From Atopobiaceae bacterium (GTDB lineage Bacteria > Actinomycetota > Coriobacteriia > Coriobacteriales > Atopobiaceae): a stretch of DNA of 64,000 nt. Shown piece after piece: positions 42,418 to 50,861 of the stretch. A program made the position numbers and the translations under genes. The stretch spans positions 1-64,000 of the forward strand of contig JAFWKQ010000048.1 of the NCBI GenBank assembly GCA_017545665.1. The letters run 5' to 3'. Every line of letters begins with the position of its first letter. Position 1 is the first letter of the stretch. Under the pieces are notes generated by a model. It was not told the origin of the DNA and made no database searches. It saw only the letters and a list, made by a program, of their open reading frames with translations.

Positions 42418-45400
42418 ATGGCGAGAAAATTCAAGTCCATGGACGGCAACAACGCAGCGGCATGGGTGTCGTACGCGTTTACTGAGGTAGCGGGAATCTA
42501 CCCCATCACGCCGTCCAGCCCCATGGCCGACTACGTCGACCAGTGGGCAGCCAAGGGCCAGAAGAACATCTTCGGTACGCCCGTTAAGGTCGTGGAGATG
42601 GAGTCCGAGGCCGGTGCCGCAGGTGCCGTGCACGGCTCCCTTGGCGCAGGCGCGCTAACCACCACCTACACGGCGTCGCAGGGCCTGCTGCTCATGATCC
42701 CCAACATGTACAAGATCGCAGGCGAGCAGCTGCCTTCCGTGTTCCACGTGTCTGCCCGTACCGTGGCGAGCCATGCGCTCAACATCTTTGGCGACCACTC
42801 CGACGTTATGGCCTGTCGCCAGACCGGCTTTGCCATGCTCGCCGAGACCAACGTGCAGGAGGTCATGGACCTCGGCGCCGTTGCGCACCTCTCGGCCATT
42901 AAGGGTCGCACCCCGTTCCTGAACTTCTTTGACGGCTTCCGCACCTCTCACGAGATCCAGAAGGTCGCCATCTGGGACTACGACGACCTCAAGGACATGG
43001 TAGACATGGACGCCGTCCAGGCCTTCCGCGACCATGCCCTCAACCCCGAGCACCCGCACGCGCGCGGCAGCCACGAGAACGGGGACATCTTCTTCCAGCA
43101 TCGTGAGGCCTGCAACACCACCTACAACGACCTCCCCGCGGTCGTCGAGGACTACATGAACCAGGTCAACGAGAAGCTCGGCACCAACTACCACCTGTTC
43201 GACTACTACGGCGCGCCCGATGCGGACCGCGTGGTGGTGTGCATGGGCTCCTTCTGCGACGTGCTTGAGGAGGTCATCGACTACCTCAACGCCCACGGCG
43301 AGAAGGTCGGCCTCGTTAAGGTTCGCCTGTACCGCCCCTGGTCGGTCGAGCACTTTGTTGCCGCGCTGCCCAAGACGGTCAAGAGCGTTGCCGTTATGGA
43401 TCGCACCAAGGAGCCCGGCTCCATTGGCGAGCCTCTGTACCAGGACGTCGTCACCTCGCTGTTCGAGAGTGGCATCGAGGGCGTCAAGGTCATCGGCGGC
43501 CGCTACGGCCTCGGCTCCAAGGACACGCCTCCCGCGAGCGCCTTTGCCATCTACGACGAGCTCAAGAAGGCCGAGCCCAAGCGCGAGTTCGTGGTGGGCA
43601 TCGTGGACGACGTCACGGGTCTGTCGCTCGACGAGCCTACCGACGCCCCCAACACCGCCGACCCCTCCACCATCGAGTGCAAGTTCTGGGGCATCGGTGG
43701 CGACGGTACCGTGGGTGCCAACAAGAACTCGATCAAGATCATCGGCGACCACACCGACAAGTACGTCCAGGCCTACTTCCAGTACGACTCCAAGAAGACG
43801 GGTGGCGTCACCATCAGCCACCTGCGCTTTGGCGACAGCCCCATCCGCTCGCCCTACTACGTGAACAAGGCCGACTTCGTGGCTTGCCACAACCCGAGCT
43901 ACATCGTTAAGGGCTTCAAGATGGTCCGCGACGTCAAGCCGGGCGGCAGCTTCCTCATCAACTGCCAGTGGAGCTTTGAGGAGCTTGAGAAGCACCTCAA
44001 CGCCGAGGCCAAGCGCTACATTGCCAACAACAACATCCACGTGTACCTCATCAACGCCATCGACCTGGCGCTTGAGGTCGGCATGGGCAAGCGCACCAAC
44101 ACCATCCTCCAGTCCGCGTTCTTCGCGCTGGCCAAGGTGCTGCCTGCTGCCGATGCAGTTAAGTACATGAAGGATGCTGCCGAGTACTCCTACGCCAAGA
44201 AGGGCCAGGCCATCGTTGAGGCCAACTGGAAGGCCATCGACGCCGGTGCCACCGCCTTCAAGGAAATCGAGATCCCCGAGAGCTGGAAGACGGCCACCGA
44301 CGAGCCCAGCGTCCTTACGGTCGAGGGTCGCGAGGCCATCGTCAAGCAAGTTAAGGAGCTACTGCACCCCATCGACATGATGGACGGCGACTCCCTGCCC
44401 GTCTCCGCCTTTAAGGACATCGCCGATGGCCAGTTCGAGCTCGGTGCCTCTGCCTATGAGAAGCGCGGCGTAGCCGTGTTCGTGCCCCACTGGGACGAGT
44501 CCAAGTGCATTGAGTGCAACACCTGCGCCAACGTGTGCCCGCACGCCACCATCCGTCCGTTCGCGCTGGACGAGGCCGAGGCTGCCGCGGCACCCGAGCA
44601 GATGCGCACCAAGCCCATGATGCCGCCCAAGAAGTTCCCCAACATGAAGTTCACCATGGCCATCAGCCCGCTCGACTGCATGGGCTGCGGCGTGTGTGCC
44701 GGCATGTGCCCCAAGGGCGCCCTCACCATGGTTGGCCAGGAGGAAGAGCTCGACCAGCAGCCCGTCTTCGACTACTGCGTGGCCAACGTCACCGAGAAGG
44801 AAGGTGCCGTTGCCGCCAACCTCAAGGGCATCCAGTTCAAGAAGCCGCTGCTTGAGTTCTCCGGCTCCTGCGCAGGCTGCGCCGAGACCGCTTATGCTCG
44901 CCTGGTAACCCAGGTGGCCGGCGACCGCATGTTCATCTCCAACGCCACCGGCTGCTCCTCCATTTGGGGCAACCCCGCGGCTACCAGCCCCTACACCACC
45001 AATGCCGACGGCCACGGTCCCGCATGGAACAACTCCCTGTTCGAGGACAACGCTGAGCACGGCCTGGGCATGGAGCTTGGCTACAAGGCGGTTCAGAACA
45101 AGGTTGCCACGCAGCTCGAGGCTTGGGCCGCAACCGATGAGGCCAAGGCCGCCGTTGAGGCATGGAAGGCTTCTCTCAACGACGCCGAGGAGTCCAAGAA
45201 GACCGCTGCGGCACTCATTGCCCTGCTCGAGGCCGACGGCTCCGACGCTGCCAAGGCGATTCTGGTTGACAAGGCTTATCTCACCAAGAAGAGCTTCTGG
45301 ATCTTCGGTGGCGACGGTTGGGCGTACGACATCGGCTTTGGTGGACTCGACCACGTGCTTGCCTCCGGCAACAACGTGAATGTGTTCGTGTTCGACACCG

Positions 45401-45942
45401 AGGTGTACTCCAACACGGGCGGCCAGGCTTCCAAGGCTTCCAACATCGGTCAGGTTGCGCAGTTCGCGGCCGCCGGCAAGGAGATCAAGAAGAAGAGCCT
45501 CGCCGAGATCGCGATGAGCTATGGCTACGTGTACGTGGCACAGGTTGCCATGGGCGCCAACCCCGCTCAGACCCTCAAGGCCATCCAGGAGGCCGAGGCA
45601 TACGACGGCCCGTCCCTCATCATTGGCTACAGCCCGTGCGAGATGCACTCCATCAAGGGCGGCATGACGCACTGCCAGGACGAGATGAAGAAGGCCGTGG
45701 CGTGCGGTTACTGGAACCTCTTCACCTTCAACCCCGCAGCACCCAAGGGCAAGAAGTTCACGCTCACCAGCAAGGAGCCGGCAGGCGGATACCAGGAGTT
45801 CCTCCTCAACGAGGCTCGCTACAACCGCCTTACCCGCGAGTTCCCCGAGCGTGCAACCGAGCTGTTCGAGCGCAACGAGCAGGCGGCGATGGATCGCTAC
45901 CAGCACTTGCTCAAGCTCAAGGAGCTCTACGCCGAGGTGTAA
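42418..45942 (+). CDS. nifJ: Pyruvate:ferredoxin (flavodoxin) oxidoreductase
   Basis: A 1174-residue single-chain enzyme, the usual length for the homodimeric type. ATG 42418 has AAAGGAGAGGAC just upstream. It converts pyruvate, CoA and oxidised ferredoxin to acetyl-CoA, CO2 and reduced ferredoxin in anaerobic catabolism. Visible features: N-terminal IYPITPSSPMADYVDQW, two [4Fe-4S] motifs (CIECNTCANVCPH and CMGCGVCAGMCPKG, about 700-770) and the TPP-binding end (GGDGWAYDIGFGGLDHVLA; EVYSNTGGQASKAS). Codon use is strongly biased to C-ending codons, more than neighbours, as expected of a highly expressed gene. It has its own terminator at 45977. Confidence 0.96.
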   Translation: MARKFKSMDGNNAAAWVSYAFTEVAGIYPITPSSPMADYVDQWAAKGQKNIFGTPVKVVEMESEAGAAGAVHGSLGAGALTTTYTASQGLLLMIPNMYKIAGEQLPSVFHVSARTVASHALNIFGDHSDVMACRQTGFAMLAETNVQEVMDLGAVAHLSAIKGRTPFLNFFDGFRTSHEIQKVAIWDYDDLKDMVDMDAVQAFRDHALNPEHPHARGSHENGDIFFQHREACNTTYNDLPAVVEDYMNQVNEKLGTNYHLFDYYGAPDADRVVVCMGSFCDVLEEVIDYLNAHGEKVGLVKVRLYRPWSVEHFVAALPKTVKSVAVMDRTKEPGSIGEPLYQDVVTSLFESGIEGVKVIGGRYGLGSKDTPPASAFAIYDELKKAEPKREFVVGIVDDVTGLSLDEPTDAPNTADPSTIECKFWGIGGDGTVGANKNSIKIIGDHTDKYVQAYFQYDSKKTGGVTISHLRFGDSPIRSPYYVNKADFVACHNPSYIVKGFKMVRDVKPGGSFLINCQWSFEELEKHLNAEAKRYIANNNIHVYLINAIDLALEVGMGKRTNTILQSAFFALAKVLPAADAVKYMKDAAEYSYAKKGQAIVEANWKAIDAGATAFKEIEIPESWKTATDEPSVLTVEGREAIVKQVKELLHPIDMMDGDSLPVSAFKDIADGQFELGASAYEKRGVAVFVPHWDESKCIECNTCANVCPHATIRPFALDEAEAAAAPEQMRTKPMMPPKKFPNMKFTMAISPLDCMGCGVCAGMCPKGALTMVGQEEELDQQPVFDYCVANVTEKEGAVAANLKGIQFKKPLLEFSGSCAGCAETAYARLVTQVAGDRMFISNATGCSSIWGNPAATSPYTTNADGHGPAWNNSLFEDNAEHGLGMELGYKAVQNKVATQLEAWAATDEAKAAVEAWKASLNDAEESKKTAAALIALLEADGSDAAKAILVDKAYLTKKSFWIFGGDGWAYDIGFGGLDHVLASGNNVNVFVFDTEVYSNTGGQASKASNIGQVAQFAAAGKEIKKKSLAEIAMSYGYVYVAQVAMGANPAQTLKAIQEAEAYDGPSLIIGYSPCEMHSIKGGMTHCQDEMKKAVACGYWNLFTFNPAAPKGKKFTLTSKEPAGGYQEFLLNEARYNRLTREFPERATELFERNEQAAMDRYQHLLKLKELYAEV

Positions 45943-45976
45943 TCGTGGTGTAACGCCTTAAGGCACAGATCTTATC

Positions 45977-46004
45977 GGGCGCGTCCTTCGGGGCGCGCCT
46001 TTTT
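45977..46004 (+). terminator. Terminator of nifJ
   Basis: A GC-rich stem GGGCGCGTCC / GGGGCGCGCC around a TTCG loop is followed by TTTTT. Confidence 0.85.
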
Positions 46005-46075
46005 GGTACAAAGGGGACAGTCCCCTTTGTCCCGCTTTTGCGTGTGGGTACAAAGGGGACAGTCCCCTTTGTCCC
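46005..46075 (+). repeat. Two REP palindromes before the RAYT gene
   Basis: Two copies of the CAAAGGGGAC-A-GTCCCCTTTG core (46009-46029 and 46051-46071), 42 bp apart. Both are followed by TCCCGCTTTT, which distinguishes the tail side. The reverse-orientation copy after the gene (46926-46957) carries the matching AAAAGCGGGA on its left. Confidence 0.9.
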
Positions 46076-46142
46076 GCTTTTTTTGTGGCGTGTGCGATGT
46101 GATACGATGGCTCCCCATCAACGGACGAGGAGGGGAGGGCTT

Positions 46143-46919
46143 ATGCCACGTCAACAGCGCAAACATGCCGCGTCGGGATTCTATCATGTGGTAACCAAAG
46201 GGGATGGTGACCAAGTAATATTCGAAGACGCAAGAGACAAGTACCGCTACCTCGAGTTCTTCTCGGATGCAATGGCAAGGAACGGTGTGGTTGTCCACGC
46301 GTATGTGCTTATGGACAATCACACCCATGCGTTGTTGCAGGACACGAGCCTTTCTCTCGCACCGCTCAGCGCAGCCATGAAGCAACTCGACGAGTCGTAC
46401 GCAGGATACTTTCATGCAAAGTCGGGAAGGGTTGGCCATGTGTTTCAGGGACGCTTTTGGAGTGAGCCCGTGGAGAAGGACAGCCATTATCTGTGTGCCG
46501 CACGCTATATTCATGCCAATCCCGAGGTCGCTGGCATGTGCTCTGCAGCGGAGTACAAATGGAGCAGCATGGGCGCGTATCTTGGTAAGGACGAGGAGGT
46601 TCCCATAACCAGCACGCAGTTCCTGCTTGAGTTGTGTGATGGAAGGGACGAGTTTGTGCGCTTTAGCACGAGTGGGAACGAATGGCCGCAGGCGTTTAAG
46701 GGAAGCCTGCTGAGGTCCCACTTGGATTTGGGATCGCTCATGGGAATAGCCAAGCGGATCGTGGGGGATCAGGTTTTGGAGAGCCTGCCTACCATGACCA
46801 TGCGTGATAGACTTCCGCATGTTGCGGCGCTGTACGAGCATTCCTTTACCGCACCGCAGATTTGCATGGTCACAGGGTTGGGAAAGAATACGGTCGCGCG
46901 CCTCATTGCGCGTTCTTGA
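46143..46919 (+). CDS. RAYT: REP-associated tyrosine transposase (Y1_Tnp)
   Basis: A 258-residue protein; ATG 46143 follows AGGAGGGGAGGG. The Y1/HUH single-strand transposase features are clear: N-terminal GFYHVVTKGDG, the HUH pair in MDNHTHALL and a catalytic-tyrosine helix (QLDESYAGYFHAKSGRVGH). VFQGRFWSEPVEKD and YIHANPEVAGM blocks follow, then a C-terminal helix-turn-helix (TAPQICMVTGLGKNTVARL). RAYTs are domesticated IS200/IS605-like enzymes that act on REP palindromes. This copy is bracketed by inverted REP elements, the expected arrangement. Confidence 0.9.
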   Translation: MPRQQRKHAASGFYHVVTKGDGDQVIFEDARDKYRYLEFFSDAMARNGVVVHAYVLMDNHTHALLQDTSLSLAPLSAAMKQLDESYAGYFHAKSGRVGHVFQGRFWSEPVEKDSHYLCAARYIHANPEVAGMCSAAEYKWSSMGAYLGKDEEVPITSTQFLLELCDGRDEFVRFSTSGNEWPQAFKGSLLRSHLDLGSLMGIAKRIVGDQVLESLPTMTMRDRLPHVAALYEHSFTAPQICMVTGLGKNTVARLIARS

Positions 46920-46925
46920 GCAAAA

Positions 46926-46957
46926 GCGGGACAAAGGGGACTGTCCCCTTTGTCCCA
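46926..46957 (-). repeat. REP palindrome after the RAYT gene, reverse orientation
   Basis: Core at 46932-46952 with a central T (the complement of the A in upstream copies) and GCGGGA on its left. It is therefore inverted with respect to the pair at 46005-46075. Confidence 0.9.
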
Positions 46958-46977
46958 TAGGAAGGGAGTGCAGCTAG

Positions 46978-47607
46978 ATGGAGGAGTTTAGCCTGGGACG
47001 GCCTGCAGTCGTATGCAGGTGGCGACTGTCAAACGGAAGGCTTCCGCTGGAGAATCGACACCTACGCGCTCTTGCGGCACGAAAGACGCCAAACGAGGTA
47101 ATAACGACGTCTTTGGTGGCATGGGCAAAGCAGCATATGGAGTGGACGCTTGCCGACGGCACCACAAAGCATCCGGACGGCGTTCTAATGCTGGTGGTGG
47201 ATACCGATGGCAGGGCGGCTATGTCGGTGGGTGCGTATCATCAGCTTACGCACTTGTCGGCAAATGACTTGTTGCAACGCGCGCAGAACGCGCGTAAGGA
47301 GGCTCAGTCGCTCTGCGTGGCGCCCGAGGAGCTGTGGGTTGTGCGTGACGATGTTCTTTTGTGGGCAACGTCGTCGCAGTTTTCGCCGGCAGGTGCCTGC
47401 TCGCTGGTGTACGACCTGGCCAAGACGCTGGGGATGACGGTGCGGCGTGACGAAGAGCTGTTGGATAGCGCGGCAACGAAGGGCTTTGCCGCGGAGGAAG
47501 TGTTTTTGGTCTCGGACGAGCATGGCGTCGTGCCAGCCAGCGATCGCACTGGCGCACGGGCGCAAAAGTTCAAAGCGAGCTATGAGCGCCTCCTAAGCCA
47601 AGCCTAG
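46978..47607 (+). CDS. Aminotransferase class IV-like protein, shortened
   Basis: A 209-residue protein with GGGAG 9 bp upstream. The second half follows the class IV (branched-chain/ADC lyase-type) pattern: SQFSPAGACSLVYDLAKTLGMTV, then FAAEEVFLVSDEHGVVPASDRTG and a final helix. The usual N-terminal domain is much reduced (about 110 residues) and I cannot place the PLP lysine with confidence. It may be a divergent or non-catalytic relative. REP elements lie on both sides. Confidence 0.42.
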   Translation: MEEFSLGRPAVVCRWRLSNGRLPLENRHLRALAARKTPNEVITTSLVAWAKQHMEWTLADGTTKHPDGVLMLVVDTDGRAAMSVGAYHQLTHLSANDLLQRAQNARKEAQSLCVAPEELWVVRDDVLLWATSSQFSPAGACSLVYDLAKTLGMTVRRDEELLDSAATKGFAAEEVFLVSDEHGVVPASDRTGARAQKFKASYERLLSQA

Positions 47608-47613
47608 CGCTTT

Positions 47614-47644
47614 GGGTACAAAGGGGACAGTCCCCTTTGTACCC
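47614..47644. repeat. REP palindrome, perfect 15-bp arms
   Basis: GGGTACAAAGGGGAC (47614-47628) pairs with GTCCCCTTTGTACCC (47630-47644) around one A. This is the longest perfect copy of the family in the window. Confidence 0.9.
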
Positions 47645-47679
47645 AGTGTGAGTTCAAACTTAGCGAGCTTTAGGGTTTT

Positions 47680-47703
47680 ATTGTCACGCTGTTGTGGTAG
47701 AGT
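47680..47703 (+). promoter_or_regulatory. ATTGTCACGC element upstream of the glycosyltransferase operon
   Basis: ATTGTCACGC (47680-47689) followed after 8 bp by TAGAGT (47698-47703). The same 10-mer with the same spacing to TATACT lies before the LytR gene (50795-50818). It is either an unusual promoter (11-bp spacing from TTGTCA) or an operator next to a -10 box. Confidence 0.45.
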
Positions 47704-47732
47704 CGAGAGGTTCATACACAAGAGAGGAATCA

Positions 47733-47825
47733 ATGAGTCCAGAGCGCATCGCGCGTACGCGTTTGGCCAAACAGATGTGCGCAGGCCAAGAGACTCACGT
47801 CGTGGAAGGAGGCGATGTACGGTGA
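47733..47825 (+). CDS. 30-residue leader ORF coupled to the glycosyltransferase
   Basis: ATG 47733 with GAGAGGA upstream encodes MSPERIARTRLAKQM and 15 more residues. It ends at TGA 47823-47825, overlapping the GTG start of the next gene (GTGA). The strong ribosome site AAGGAGG of the next gene lies inside it. It may serve only to couple translation, or may be a small basic peptide. Confidence 0.45.
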   Translation: MSPERIARTRLAKQMCAGQETHVVEGGDVR

Positions 47826-49093
47826 ATCCGGTAATCGTTATTCCTACCTATTGGTCGGAGGGAGAGGAATCCCACGATGTGCGTGAGGTGGGAACCTACG
47901 ATCACGCGACGCCCATATCAAAGCCTGTGCCAGAGCTCCAAACCTGCCTTGAGTCACTCGAGCAGGTCCGCGGTGTCTTGCGCGTTATCATTCTTCTCGT
48001 CGCACCGCCAAATTGTGCCGACGCCGCGCGAGCACGCGTAAACGGCATATGCCTGTCCCACCCCAACCTCAATCCGCTTATCATTGGCAATCGCGAGGCA
48101 AAGGTGGTGGAGAACGCCATCCACGTGGTTGCGCCCAAGATGGAGGGCGAGACGGTGTCGCTGCGTGGCTATGGCGCCATACGCAACATGGGACTGGTGG
48201 TCTCTGCCATTCTTGGTCACGACATCGTGGTGTTCATGGACGACGACGAGGTGGCGCTCGACGAGAACTTCCTCATAGACGGCGTGTACGGTCTCGGCCT
48301 CCTTACGCGACAAGACCTGCCCGTCTCGGCAAAAACCGGCTACTTCTTCGATCGCAATGACTCCTGCTATGCCGACGAGTCGCTTACCCGTTGGTGCGAC
48401 AAGTTCTGGTCCAAGCGTTCGGAGTTTAACTCGTGGATGGAAGGTGCCCAGCGCTCAACACGTATATCGCGGTCCAACTATGTGTGTGGCGGCTGCTTTG
48501 CGCTGTATGCCGATGCCTTCTGCCATGTGGCGTTTGACCCCTACATCACGCGTGGAGAAGATCTCGATTATCTGTTTAACCTGCGTATGAATGGCTTGGA
48601 CGTGTGGTTCGACAACCAATGGGCGGTGCGTCACCTTCCTCCCAAGTCACCGTCGCGCGCGAGCCGCTTTTTGCAAGACGTGTACCGCTGGACGTACGAG
48701 GTGGAAAAGCTCGATGTGGCCAACCACCGCATTGGTCTGCGTCCCATAACTCCCGAGTCGTTGCAACCGTACCCCGCTCCGTGGATAGGCTCGGAGGTAC
48801 ATCGCCGCATATTCCTCACCTCGTTGCTGCGCTCGATTGCTGGGCCAGAGCGCGAGGAGTACTTCCACATATGGCTTCACGCTCGTGGCGAAGCCCGTGC
48901 ATGGGCGCGTCGCATGCGCGAGAACTACCTTGCGTTCCAAACCTACTGGCCCGGTATGATGAGCGCCTTGTGGTGCAACGAGCCGCTGGCAAACGCCATT
49001 CTGGAATCGGGCACACCCATTGTGCCTCGCCGGCGCAAGAGACGTCGTCGTAGGCGCGAAGAACCTCAGAACAACAGGGACGGGCAGCAATGA
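47822..49093 (+). CDS. Glycosyltransferase family 2-like protein
   Basis: A 423-residue protein; GTG 47822 has AAGGAGG 9 bp upstream. The N-terminal strand VIVIPTYW and the nucleotide/metal motif VVFMDDDEVAL (DxD-type, about 140-150) mark a GT-A fold. FDPYITRGEDLDYLFNLRMNG (about 240-260) holds the ED acceptor-site motif. The C-terminus is very basic (RRRKRRRRRRE) and hydrophilic, with no membrane helix. It probably adds sugars to a cell-surface polymer or glycolipid. Its overlap with the sensor kinase gene suggests regulation of, or by, envelope state. Confidence 0.75.
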   Translation: MNPVIVIPTYWSEGEESHDVREVGTYDHATPISKPVPELQTCLESLEQVRGVLRVIILLVAPPNCADAARARVNGICLSHPNLNPLIIGNREAKVVENAIHVVAPKMEGETVSLRGYGAIRNMGLVVSAILGHDIVVFMDDDEVALDENFLIDGVYGLGLLTRQDLPVSAKTGYFFDRNDSCYADESLTRWCDKFWSKRSEFNSWMEGAQRSTRISRSNYVCGGCFALYADAFCHVAFDPYITRGEDLDYLFNLRMNGLDVWFDNQWAVRHLPPKSPSRASRFLQDVYRWTYEVEKLDVANHRIGLRPITPESLQPYPAPWIGSEVHRRIFLTSLLRSIAGPEREEYFHIWLHARGEARAWARRMRENYLAFQTYWPGMMSALWCNEPLANAILESGTPIVPRRRKRRRRRREEPQNNRDGQQ

Positions 49094-50451
49094 TAGGTCG
49101 TCTGATCGATAAGATCGGCGGATGGACGTCGGCTTTGGCTGCGTTCTTAATGGTTGGAACACTCGGCTTGCTTTCGTGGGGCATTACGACCAGCAACATT
49201 TGGGCCACGATGATCGCAGGCGTTCTTTTGGCGCTTCTCATTGTGTTGGGCGGCTCGCTCATCCTGGTGCCCGACAATCTGCGCTCGCAGGCAACCGAAC
49301 GTACCCTGCGCGTGGCCTCGAGTATGTTGGAGCACATGCGCGGAGGTCTTACTGCCTCAAATTGCAACGCCGCATGCCAGCTTATCCTGCCCGAAACCGA
49401 GGCGCAGGCCGTGTCGATAACCAACACTGAGGTCGTGCTGGCCTATGTGGGCGAAAACATGGCGCTGTTTCCGCCTGGCTCGCCAAACACTGCGCCCACG
49501 ATGGAAGTGCTGCGGTCCATGCGTATGGAGACCTTCTCAACACGCAATCGTCAGCGCATCATGATGGAAGGCCCCGTAGGGCAAGACCCCAATACTTTCG
49601 ACCAAGAGCGACAGGGGTATCCTGTGAGTGTAATCGTGCCGCTCATCGTCGCCGACGAGGCGGTGGGTACGCTCAAGCTGTACTACCGCAGCGGACAGCA
49701 GGTTGACCGCACGCAACTCACCATTGCGCGCGGGCTTTCCAACCTGCTTTCGGCTCAGCTTTCGTCCTTTGAGCTGGACCGACAGGCCGAGCTTACGGCA
49801 CGTGCCGAAGTAAAGGCGTTGCAGGCGCAAATCAACCCGCACTTCCTGTTCAATTCGCTCAACACCATCGCGGCGCTTACGCGTATCGATCCCACCAAGG
49901 CGCGCGACGTCCTACGGGAGTTTGCCACCTTCTATAGGCGTACGCTGGAAAGCTCGGAAGAGAGCATTACCCTCGAGCAGGAAATGGAGCAAACGCGTCG
50001 CTACCTTACGATCGAAAAAGCTCGCTTTGGCGAGGATCGCATAGTGGAAAGCGAGTATCTTGAGAAGGACTTGGGCAAGGTGATGGTGCCGTCGTTTTTG
50101 GTGCAGCCTATTGTTGAGAATTCCGTGCGGCATGCCATGCGCGACGAGGGACCGCTGCACATAGACGTGCATGCCACCGTGGATGGCAATGACGTTCTTA
50201 TTGCCGTGGCAGACGACGGCCTTGGCATGGACGAGGACGCGGCCGAGTTGCTCTTGCGGCAGGCTCGGCCCAACGAAACTGGCAGCGACGAAGGTACGGG
50301 TATTGCCTTACGTAACGTGGCGGAGCGCATTGAGCGCTTCTACGGCAAGGGCTCGGGCATCGAGATCATGTCTCGCCTGGGAGAGGGAACGGTGGTCACG
50401 CTGCGGCTGGGCGATGCCGCACCCAGCGAGGAATTGCCGAGCGACGATTAG
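49090..50451 (+). CDS. LytS-type sensor histidine kinase
   Basis: A 453-residue protein; ATG 49090 overlaps the previous stop. Two TM helices (about 12-60) precede a GAF-like domain (about 75-235; SVIVPLIVADEAVGTLKLYY). A His_kinase domain follows with ALQAQINPHFLFNSLNTIAAL (phospho-His in NPHFLFN), then an HATPase (IVENSVRHAM, DDGLGMDED, GTGIALRNVAERI). This is the LytS/YehU class, usually paired with LytTR regulators that control wall or metabolic genes. Its partner regulator is encoded at 50862, beyond the repeat array. Confidence 0.9.
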   Translation: MIGRLIDKIGGWTSALAAFLMVGTLGLLSWGITTSNIWATMIAGVLLALLIVLGGSLILVPDNLRSQATERTLRVASSMLEHMRGGLTASNCNAACQLILPETEAQAVSITNTEVVLAYVGENMALFPPGSPNTAPTMEVLRSMRMETFSTRNRQRIMMEGPVGQDPNTFDQERQGYPVSVIVPLIVADEAVGTLKLYYRSGQQVDRTQLTIARGLSNLLSAQLSSFELDRQAELTARAEVKALQAQINPHFLFNSLNTIAALTRIDPTKARDVLREFATFYRRTLESSEESITLEQEMEQTRRYLTIEKARFGEDRIVESEYLEKDLGKVMVPSFLVQPIVENSVRHAMRDEGPLHIDVHATVDGNDVLIAVADDGLGMDEDAAELLLRQARPNETGSDEGTGIALRNVAERIERFYGKGSGIEIMSRLGEGTVVTLRLGDAAPSEELPSDD

Positions 50452-50488
50452 GCGACGGAAAGCCGCAGGCTTGGGGCCCATCCAAGCT

Positions 50489-50725
50489 AAAGTCTGTAGC
50501 TGCCTTCGCAAAGTCTGTAGCCCCTCTTGCAAAGTCTGTAGCCCCTCTCGCAAAGTCTGTAGCTGACCTTGCAAAGTCTGTAGAGTTTCGAAGTGTGTTC
50601 AAAATCGATAAGCCCGTGAGCTGCGGAAACTTCGTAAAAGCCAATTTGAACCTACAGACTTTATGCGCGGGATTACAGACTTTGCAAGGGAGGCTACAGA
50701 CTTTGCGAGAGGGGCTACAGACTTT
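50489..50725. repeat. Nine-copy array with exact 21-bp period, five forward and four inverted
   Basis: AAAGTCTGTAG starts at 50489, 50510, 50531, 50552 and 50573, exactly 21 bp apart. After a spacer, its reverse complement CTACAGACTTT (one copy TTACAGACTTT) starts at 50652, 50673, 50694 and 50715, again exactly 21 bp apart. The bases between units are only loosely conserved (CCCCTCT, GCTGCCTTCGC). 21 bp is two helical turns, so bound proteins would sit on one face. The array lies between the lytS and lytR genes, upstream of the lytR start. No gene is seen in this gap. Confidence 0.9.
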
Positions 50726-50794
50726 GTCGAATGGGAACGATGTGCCATGCGCCATCGCATTCTACTACTGCGCTAATTCTGTCCCTTACTCGAA

Positions 50795-50818
50795 ATTGTC
50801 ACGCAATAACGCTATACT
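50795..50818 (+). promoter_or_regulatory. ATTGTCACGC element and -10-like box before lytR
   Basis: ATTGTCACGC (50795-50804), 8 bp, TATACT (50813-50818). The spacing is identical to that at 47680-47703. Confidence 0.45.
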
Positions 50819-50861
50819 CTCTTGTGGATTGGTATGTCTTTGTAGGGATGGAGAATACCGA

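Noticed and set aside
42655-44349. 564-codon minus-strand ORF opposite nifJ, and a 515-codon one opposite its 3' half
   Set aside because: nifJ is certain from its iron-sulfur and TPP motifs. The antisense frames stay open because of the C-ending codon bias.
50489-50725. CRISPR array
   Set aside because: Units are only 11 bp conserved with a 21-bp period, orientation switches halfway, and there are no spacers of normal length or cas genes.
50489-50725. Plasmid or phage replication iterons
   Set aside because: No replication initiator gene is near, and the surrounding genes are chromosomal two-component genes.
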